Below the pieces are notes generated by a model, which ran no database searches, was not told the DNA's origin, and saw only the letters and a program-made list of their open reading frames with translations. Below are positions 5,606 to 11,629 of a DNA stretch of 11,629 bases, piece by piece. The stretch covers positions 1 through 11,629 of the forward strand of contig CAJMPE010000050.1 in assembly GCA_905215275.1 (NCBI GenBank), in the 5' to 3' direction. Made by a program: the position numbers and the translations under genes. Origin of the DNA: an uncultured bacterium. Lineage in GTDB: Bacteria; Actinomycetota; Coriobacteriia; Coriobacteriales; Coriobacteriaceae. How positions within the stretch are numbered: the first letter of the stretch is position 1; each line of letters opens with the position of its first letter.

Positions 5606-8420
5606 GTGAGAGCTGCCGCTGTCCTTCGTTCAGTTATATATCGCGCTCTGGCCATTGTGCTTGCCGCGCTCGCCACGCTTGCCGTGCTGAGTTCTATCGC
5701 GCCTGTCCAGGCTTTTGCCGCTGACTCTAGCCAGCCAGTCAAGACGGTCCGCGTTGGTTGGCTCGTCAACAACGAGGGCTTCCAGGACGGCACCCCCGGC
5801 GAGCGTCTCTCGGGATGGGGTTACGAGTACCTCCAGACCCTGTCGTACTACACGCCCGGCTGGCGGTACGAATACGTCTCCGGCACCTTCACCGAGCTTA
5901 TGGACATGCTCGAGGCGGGCGAGATCGACCTCATGCCCAACATCTCCTACTCCGAGGAACGCGCCCAAAAGCTGCTCTTTTCCTCGAACCCCGAGGGCAC
6001 CGAGCGCTACTACATCTACGCCAAGCCCGATCGCGACGATCTGGCCAAGGGTGACCCCCCAAGCGCTCCAGGGTCTCACTATCGGTTGCAACTCCGGCGT
6101 CATGCAAACCTTCGTTGGCCAGCAGTGGCTCGCCAACGAAGGCATTACCTGCACCTATAAAGAAATCGACACTGGCAGTGCCCTCTTTGACGCGCTCGCA
6201 AACAACGAGGTCGATGCCATCATCATGAACGACACGACCTCGTCGCCCAGCGCCTCCCCCATGTTCTACATTGGTTCGAGCGACTACTATTTTGCCGTCC
6301 CCAAAAGCCGCCCCGACCTGATGGACGACATCAATGCCGCCATGTCGGCAATCGCCCGCGTCAACCCACGCTATATCGACGAAGTCAAATCTAACTACTC
6401 GGCCCAAAGCAGCGGTTCATCATCGCTCAACGGCCCCGAACGTTCCTGGCTCAAAGCAAATGGCAACACCATCACGCTCGGCTACATTACGGGCAAACTC
6501 CCCTACTGCAACGAAGACGAAAACGGCGAAATGGAAGGCTCGCTCGCATCGCTTGCGACGACGCTGCACGATAAATTTGGCATTACGGTCAAAACCGTCC
6601 CCTTTGATAGCTACAAGATGATGTCAAAGGCCCTGTCAAAGGGAAGCATAGACGTTGCGCTGCCGGTATACCGAGATTACTGGTTTGCCGAGCAATCAGG
6701 CGTTGTGCAGTCGGTATCGTTGGGGACCGTGTCCCTCACCGCCATCCACACCGACGGCAATCTGAACAAAGACCTTCAGAACATCGCCTGCACCAAATCA
6801 TCGTTTGTCAACCAAAATGTACTTGAAAGTCTGTTCCCCACAGCGACCGTGACCGAATACCAATCCGACGATGAAGCGTTCGACGCCCTCAGGAAGGGAA
6901 CGGCGCACTGCATCGTCGCTCCCAGCTCACGCATAAAAACCATCGGCGATCGTCATGATCTCGAAGGCTACGAGACGGTCGAGCTCCCTGACACCTGTGA
7001 GCTCTCGTGCTGGATTTCGCGCGGAAAGCCCGAGCTGCTGGGAATCATCAACAAGGGCATCATCAATGCCGGAGAATCGCTCTCCGCAAGCAATTACTCC
7101 TCCACGTCGTACACGGCCCAGGAATCAAACACGCTTCAATTCCTTTATCGCAACCGTGCCGCCGTTGCAGCTACCCTCATCGGTATGTTGTCGGTCGGCA
7201 TCGTCCTGCTCATCTGGGCGCTCGCACGCGCTCGAACCGAGCGCAAAAAAGCCGATGCTGCCAACGCCGCTAAGACGGCATTCCTCACGCGCATGAGCCA
7301 CGACATCCGAACGCCGCTCAACGGTATCCTGGGCCTTATCGAGATCGAGGAATTGAAGGAAGGCGATATCCAGGTCGCCCGCGAGAGCCGTGCCAAGGCG
7401 CGCGTTGCCGCTAATCACCTGCTCTCGCTGATCAACGACATCCTCGAGATGGGCAAAATCGAAGACCGCAAGCTAACACTGGAGCATACGCCTTTTAACC
7501 TCAAAGAGCTCTGTGACAATACGCTGGTGCTGTGCAAGCTCCGCGCGTCCAGTAACGGCATCACCATGCAGGACAAAAGTCTGCCGTACGCCACGGGGCC
7601 ATACATGATCGGCAGTCCCACCCATATCCGACAGATCATGATCAACCTGTTAGACAACAGCATTAAGTACAACAAGCACGGCGGCTCCGTCACCTTTAGT
7701 TCAAAGACCAAGCCACTCGATAACGGGCGCGCGCTCTTTTGCTTTAGCGTTTCGGATACCGGCATTGGCATGACTCCCAAGTTTTTAAAGCATATCTATG
7801 AGCCGTTTGCCCAAGAAGGCGACGATGCGCGCAGCAGGTTCCAAGGAACCGGCATGGGCATGCCAATCGTCAAGTCGCTTATTGAACTGATGGGCGGTAC
7901 GATTGAGATTTCGAGTGAGGTTGACGTGGGAAGTACGTTCAACGTCCAGATTCCGCTCGATATCGACAAGAACCCTCAGACGCGGGCAGATACGGTCGAG
8001 AGGGCGCTCGACTGCTCGCTCGCCGACATGAACGTGCTGCTCGCCGAAGACAACGAATTGAATGCCGAGATTGCCCAGGCGCTGCTCGAAAGCGAAGGCA
8101 TTGTCGTAACTCGCGCCGCCGATGGCAACGAAGCGGTCGACCTATACGTTGGCCGTCCCGCCGGCAGCTTCGATGCGATTCTGATGGACATCATGATGCC
8201 GGGAATGGATGGTTACGAGGCGACCCGCGCGATTCGTCTGAGCGAGAAGATCGATGCAGCCGATATCCCCATCATCGCGCTCACCGCCAATGCCTTTGCC
8301 GAGGACGCCAAGGCGGCACACGACGCCGGTATGAACGCCCATCTGTCCAAACCGCTCGACTTTAACAAGCTCAAAAACATGCTCGCCCGCATCAAGAAAA
8401 ACGGATCCGTTTCGCTATAG
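5606..8420 (+). pseudogene. BvgS-like hybrid sensor histidine kinase, frameshifted
   Basis: After removing one base from the C-run at 6055-6060 this reads as a 937-residue inner-membrane hybrid kinase. In order: a signal peptide (1-38, ending VQAFA); a first periplasmic solute-binding domain (about 47-265, VRVGWLVNNEGF...LSGWGYEYLQ, LEAGEIDLMPNISYSEERA); a second one (about 280-500, LGYITGKLPYC...DVALPVYRD); one TM segment (about 518-541); a HisKA dimerisation domain with H565 in MSHDIRTPLNG; an HATPase domain with N box (INLLDNSIKYN, N684), G1 box DTGIGM (717-722) and GTGMGMP; and a C-terminal receiver with D861 in LMDIMMPG and LSKP. It would sense a small ligand and relay phosphate from His to Asp. 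As it stands the protein stops at 6158-6160 after 184 residues. No HPt domain is fused. The PNPOx gene follows 42 bp downstream. Confidence 0.85.
6055..6060 (+). other. C6 tract carrying the frameshift in kinase 1
   Basis: Upstream of this run the solute-binding domain is read in the frame of position 5606 (...LAKGDP). Downstream the same domain continues in the next frame (QALQGLTIG...). Five C instead of six would give GAC CCC CAA GCG and join both parts. The tract is therefore one base too long for the intact gene. Confidence 0.85.
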
Positions 8421-8462
8421 TTTGTGCTCAACCACCACGCACGACCAGAAAGGAAGCCAACG

Positions 8463-8942
8463 ATGTTTAGGCCCTTACGTCAAAAGAAGCGCGCCATCAC
8501 CGACGAAGAAGCGCGCGAACTGCTCGCTACCTGCAAGCGCGGCGTCTTTGCCGTCAACGGCGACGATGGCTACCCGTACGCCATTCCCGTCAACTACTTC
8601 TTTGACGCCGAGCACGACAAGATTTATTTCCATGGCGCCAAGGCCGGCCACAAGGTCGACGCACTCAAGCGCGATGACAAGGTCTGCTTTACCGTTTACG
8701 GCAACGAGTGGTACCAGGACGGTGACTGGGCTCCCTACGTTATGAGCACCGTGGTCTTTGGCCGCTGTCGCCTGGCGAATGACACCCCCGCGTTTATCGA
8801 GGACAAAGTCCGCCAGCTCGCCCTTAAGTACTACCCTTCTGCCGAAGAAGTCGAAGAGGAAATCGCCAAAGACATCAAGGGCGTCCAGCTTTACGAGATT
8901 TCGATTGAGCATCTTTGCGGTAAGCAGATTCAAGAAAAGTAA
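8463..8942 (+). CDS. Pyridoxamine 5'-phosphate oxidase family (NimA-like) protein
   Basis: A 159-residue FMN-binding split-barrel protein. Family features are the N-terminal helix ITDEEARELLATCKRGVFAV (12-31), the strand pair GYPYAIPVNYFF (36-47), then KIYFHGAKAGHKVDALKRD (53-71), which matches the flavin-phosphate contact region of NimA/Pyridox_ox_2 proteins, and KVCFTVYG (73-80). Such proteins bind FMN or similar cofactors and reduce diverse substrates; the name does not mean that it makes pyridoxal phosphate, and nitroimidazole reduction is only a family possibility. The frame is open from 8424, but the ATG at 8463 is preferred because AGGAAG (8451-8456) lies 6 nt upstream and the fold starts there. 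It lies 42 bp after kinase 1 in the same direction and may share its transcript. Confidence 0.88.
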   Translation: MFRPLRQKKRAITDEEARELLATCKRGVFAVNGDDGYPYAIPVNYFFDAEHDKIYFHGAKAGHKVDALKRDDKVCFTVYGNEWYQDGDWAPYVMSTVVFGRCRLANDTPAFIEDKVRQLALKYYPSAEEVEEEIAKDIKGVQLYEISIEHLCGKQIQEK

Positions 8943-8970
8943 GCCTCAAGAACAGGCGTCACAAATGGCA

Positions 8971-9010
8971 ATATGGCCCGGTTCCAACCCACCTTGGAAC
9001 CGGGCCATAT
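8971..9010. terminator. Bidirectional hairpin terminator
   Basis: A perfect 17-bp inverted repeat (ATATGGCCCGGTTCCAA at 8971-8987 and its complement at 8994-9010) with the 6-nt loop CCCACC. It lies between the stop of the PNPOx gene (8942) and the stop of the convergent kinase 2 (9013). Neither side has a strong T-tract, although the stem ends in ATAT. The position between convergent genes makes a shared terminator likely. Confidence 0.75.
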
Positions 9011-9012
9011 GC

Positions 9013-11205
9013 TTATGAAGCGTCGGCGGCTATGTGCGCAAGCGCCTCAACGAGCTCCTGCGAGCTCACGGGTTTACTCAGGTGCGCGTCCATGCCCGCC
9101 TCGCGCGAAAGACTGCGGTCGTCGGCAAAGGCATTGGCACTCACGGCGATAATCGGCGTGGTCGCGGCATCCTCGCGATCGAGCGCTCGAATCTGACGCG
9201 TGGCCTCAAGGCCATCGATGCCAGGCATCATGATGTCCATCAACACCACGTCGTACTCGTGCGGTGCGCTCGCGGCAAACGCCTCAACGGCAGACTCGCC
9301 ATCCTTAGCATGCGTCACGACGGCACCGGCACGGCTGAGCGTAAACTGCGCGATCTCGGCATTCAGATCGTTATCCTCTACGAGCAAAACGCGCAAGCCC
9401 TGGAGCGCATCGCCATCGCCCGCATCCGCGCGAACTGCCTGAGGAATCTCGGAGCGCTTGCATTTCTCGAACGGCAGGCGGATGGTAAACGTCGTCCCCT
9501 GCCCCAAGACGCTCGTAAAGCTCATGGTTCCGCCCATAAGCTCGACCAACTGTTTTGCGATAGGCGCGCCCAGGCCAGTTCCCGACGAAGCGCCTTCCAC
9601 CTGCTGCTCCTCGCGGCAAAACGGCTCGTAGAGGCGCTGTTGGAACTCCTCGCTCATGCCAATACCGTTGTCGGCGATCGTGTATTCATAGACGGGGACG
9701 CCATCTACAGGCTCCACCTCGCGGCACACCAGGCGAACATAGCCGCCCTGGCGGTTGTACTTGACGGCATTGCCGGCAATATTGAGCAACAGGCGCTTGA
9801 GGTGCGTCACGCTCACCCGTGCATAGGGATGATTAAGCGTCTGCTGGTCTCAGATAATTGTCACCAGACGCTCCTCGGCCTGGCGCTCCAGAATATCGCG
9901 CACTTCACAGTTGAGTGCCACCAAATTTGTGGGTACGAGGTTCAGGTCGACCTGCCCGCTCTCCAGGCGACTCATATCGAGCGCCTCGTTGGCAAGGTCG
10001 AGCAGCAGTCCCGATGCCGTCCAAATCTTTGAGCGGCACTCGGTCTGCTTTTGCAGATCGTCCGCGTTGGCATCGCCAACCTCGACCATGCCGCGAATGC
10101 CGTTGATAGGCGTGCGCAGATCGTGGCTCATGCGACGCAGAAACTCCGTCTTTGCCGAGTTGGCGGACGAGGCCTCACGCGCCGCCTTTGCCAGCCTGTC
10201 GCCATAGTCGCGCTCCTGCTGCAGCAAGTCCGTCAAACGTCGACGATCAGCGCGGCGACGCACCGTCACAACAACGGCTATAACACCGCTGTAGAGCGCC
10301 AGCACGCCGGCGGCAACAGCCGCGACAACCTCAAAGTAACGCCGCGCCGAGGCATAGGTGTACACATAGAATTTGTGCGCTTTTCCAAATGTGCCCAAAT
10401 ACCACTCGCCGTCGGCGTTAACCAATCTGACCTTACCAGCCAGGCATCGATCCTTAATACCGTCGACAATGAAGACGTCCGTCGCAGGCAGATCGAACAC
10501 GCCCAATACGGTGAGTTCAACGGCATTGGTCGCAACGACCTTGCCGTCGCTTTCGATCACGATATTGCCGCTATCGATGGTTTCATAGCCTTCGAGCAAA
10601 CTCTGCAGTTTGAGCGTATTGCTTGCAACCGCCTTCGCGCTCTGATGCCTTACCGCGATAACGATACCCTCGCCATCCCGCCGGGTCACGCAACCAATGT
10701 CTGCAACCGAATCATCCGAAAGCGTAATGCGGGCGGTATAGGACTTAAGCGGATGAGTTGCCACCTCCAGCACGGGCGCTTCCTTGAGATACGTAGCGAG
10801 CGACCCGTAGCCCACATCGCCCGTCGAGGACTCGGACACCAAATTGCCCGATGCATCCGTCACAATCAGCGCGCTCACGTTGAACTGGTCGGCGTATTGC
10901 TCCAGCATGGCGTTATCCACCGAACCGTCGCGCTCCATATCGCGAGCAGCCTCTCCGGCAATCTCCATAACGCGAATCAGGTTTTTGGTCGTATAGGCGC
11001 TGTTGAATGCATCGTAGGAAAGGCTCTGCGTCGCCACGTAATCGACAACGTCGGCAAAGCGCTGCTCGGCTTGGGCCGTCGTGTAACCGTAGCTCATCAT
11101 GCCGGCAGCAACCGAGAGCGCTATCCCCAGCAGAGCGACAAGGAGCCATGCCCCTGCCGAACGATTGCCCCGCTCCTGAGCGGCGTGGTCGGGCGCATCG
11201 ATCAT
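9013..11205 (-). pseudogene. Hybrid sensor histidine kinase with in-frame stop
   Basis: Read through one internal TGA, this is a 730-codon kinase in a single frame. It has TM1 (about 19-40), an extracellular region of some 250 residues with two PAS/Cache-like repeats (LIVTDASGNLVSES, 113-126; IVIESDGKVVATN, 215-227), TM2 (about 292-314), a helical linker, HisKA with H361 in MSHDLRTPING, HATPase (NIAGNAVKYN, DNGIGM, GTGLGAP) and a receiver with D657 in LMDIMMPG and LSKP near the end. The TGA at codon 452 falls between HisKA and HATPase, so the upstream product (451 residues) lacks ATP binding and the receiver. A GTG at 9816 could in principle restart the rest, but I see no good ribosome site. 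The ATG at 11205 overlaps the stop of the solute-binding protein gene, with GGAGGG (complement of 11212-11217) upstream. It is a paralogue of kinase 1 in the catalytic and receiver parts. Confidence 0.83.
9850..9852 (-). other. Premature in-frame TGA in kinase 2
   Basis: The minus strand reads GTG ACA ATT ATC TGA GAC CAG CAG: ERLVTII, stop, DQQTLNHPYARVSVTHLKR. Sequence expected between HisKA and HATPase continues in the same frame directly after the stop. A single C to T change at an Arg CGA codon would explain it. This is the only stop between 11205 and 9016 in that frame. Confidence 0.85.
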
Positions 11206-11629
11206 GACAGGCCCTCCATATTCAAAAATGGCGAAGGGTCATCAAAGTACTTTGACACTAGGCGTTCCATGGTGCCATCGGCAAGCATTTCTTGGTAGGC
11301 ATGAGTGAGCTTGACGTCGATGCCGCGCGTATCGTTGATATCGAAAGCGGTGCCCAAACCAACCTCTAGCAGCGGCTCATCCAGAATACGATACGTCACA
11401 CCATAGTCCTTTTCGTAGGTGAGCAGCAAGGACTCATGCGCGGCGATGGCATCGACCAGGCCCTCGGCGAGCGCGGGGTTCAGGCATGAACGGTCCGAAA
11501 AGCAGTAGAGTTCCTTGATCTGCGGAACGTTTTCATTTGCGCGATTGAGCAAAATGCCCTCGGGCTTGGTGGTGAACTGAACCGCCACGATCTTATCCTC
11601 AAGATCGGCAAGCGTGTAGATATCGCTCT
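11202..11629 (-). CDS. Periplasmic solute-binding protein (SBP_bac_3-like), partial
   Basis: The C-terminal 141 residues of a gene that enters from the right edge; the frame is open to the end of the window. The visible part starts SDIYTLADLEDKIVAVQFTT, typical of the 'DLkGKkVaVq' strand at the hinge of family 3 solute-binding domains, and ends with an MLADGTMERLVSKYFDD helix that closes such folds. The GTG at 11588 is an internal codon, not the start. The signal peptide and N-terminal lobe lie outside. The stop TGA (11204-11202) overlaps the kinase 2 ATG as ATGA, so the two are translationally coupled. That makes a sensor role for this binding protein with kinase 2 likely, rather than transport; no ABC permease or ATPase is visible beside it. 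The ligand is unknown. Confidence 0.8.
   Translation of the reverse strand, partial: SDIYTLADLEDKIVAVQFTTKPEGILLNRANENVPQIKELYCFSDRSCLNPALAEGLVDAIAAHESLLLTYEKDYGVTYRILDEPLLEVGLGTAFDINDTRGIDVKLTHAYQEMLADGTMERLVSKYFDDPSPFLNMEGLS

Noticed and set aside
5715..6056. Upstream part of the long frame leading into kinase 1 (starting near 5715).
   Set aside because: Its residues before the C-run are Arg/Ser/Pro-rich shadow sequence, while the other frame carries a signal peptide and a clear binding-protein domain. The true gene switches frames at 6055-6060.
8153..8171. A CCGGCAGCT string inside the receiver domain of kinase 1, matching the core of the 5460-5552 repeat.
   Set aside because: It is in coding sequence, lacks a paired arm, and is short enough to occur by chance.
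9850..9852. TGA in kinase 2 read as selenocysteine or as a recoded sense codon.
   Set aside because: The site is a linker between HisKA and HATPase with no redox role, no SECIS-like hairpin is evident just downstream, and the other genes here show no sign of TGA recoding; several use TGA as their true stop.
9034..11298. Long plus-strand open frames opposite kinase 2 (up to 415 codons).
   Set aside because: They are antisense shadows caused by GC-rich codon bias. The minus strand has the recognisable domains.

Overview
The window looks like part of a GC-rich Coriobacteriia chromosome, most likely Collinsella. I base that on the gene set (EFR1-type ferredoxin, ClC-family channel, LOG-family protein, large hybrid sensor kinases with periplasmic-binding-protein sensors) and on the style of the intergenic palindromes. 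This is recognition by eye, not a search. No rRNA, tRNA, phage, transposase or CRISPR array is visible.

Layout. Positions 1-829 (+) hold the 3' end of an ABC-transporter ATPase, translationally coupled to an ABC-2 type permease. Positions 830-1277 are a non-coding gap with a candidate terminator and a 183-bp MITE-like palindrome (958-1140). Positions 1278-2153 (+) encode a two-repeat EamA/DMT transporter that converges on a minus-strand cluster. Read from its 5' end, that cluster is a two-TM potassium channel (5406-4981), a LOG/TIGR00730 Rossmann protein (4946-4413), a divergent ClC-type channel (4287-2998) and an EFR1-type flavodoxin/ferredoxin fusion (2960-2169). Positions 5407-5605 carry a second palindromic element with three alternating copies of one core. 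Positions 5606-8420 (+) encode a BvgS-like hybrid histidine kinase (two periplasmic binding domains, TM, HisKA, HATPase, REC), disrupted by a 1-nt frameshift in a C6 tract. A small FMN-binding PNPOx/NimA-like protein follows (8463-8942). A perfect 17-bp hairpin (8971-9010) separates it from a convergent operon: a second hybrid histidine kinase (11205-9013), interrupted by an in-frame TGA, and a separate solute-binding protein upstream of it (11629-11202, cut by the window edge) whose stop overlaps the kinase start as ATGA.

How the genes may work together. The right half holds two related sensory systems facing each other. In one, the binding-protein sensor is fused to the kinase. In the other, the binding protein is a separate, translationally coupled gene and the kinase has its own extracellular domain. 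Both kinases end in a receiver domain, and no HPt protein or output response regulator is present, so their outputs lie elsewhere. Both reading frames are broken, by different lesions. Whether this is real decay, strain-level switching or sequence error is the main open question. The left half is ordinary membrane-transport content (ABC export, DMT transport, K+ and Cl- channels).

The strongest leads are the paired disrupted kinases, the 183-bp palindrome with an internal tandem repeat, the three-armed palindrome in the leader of kinase 1, and a ClC protein that lacks the usual GSGIP and GxEGP signatures.
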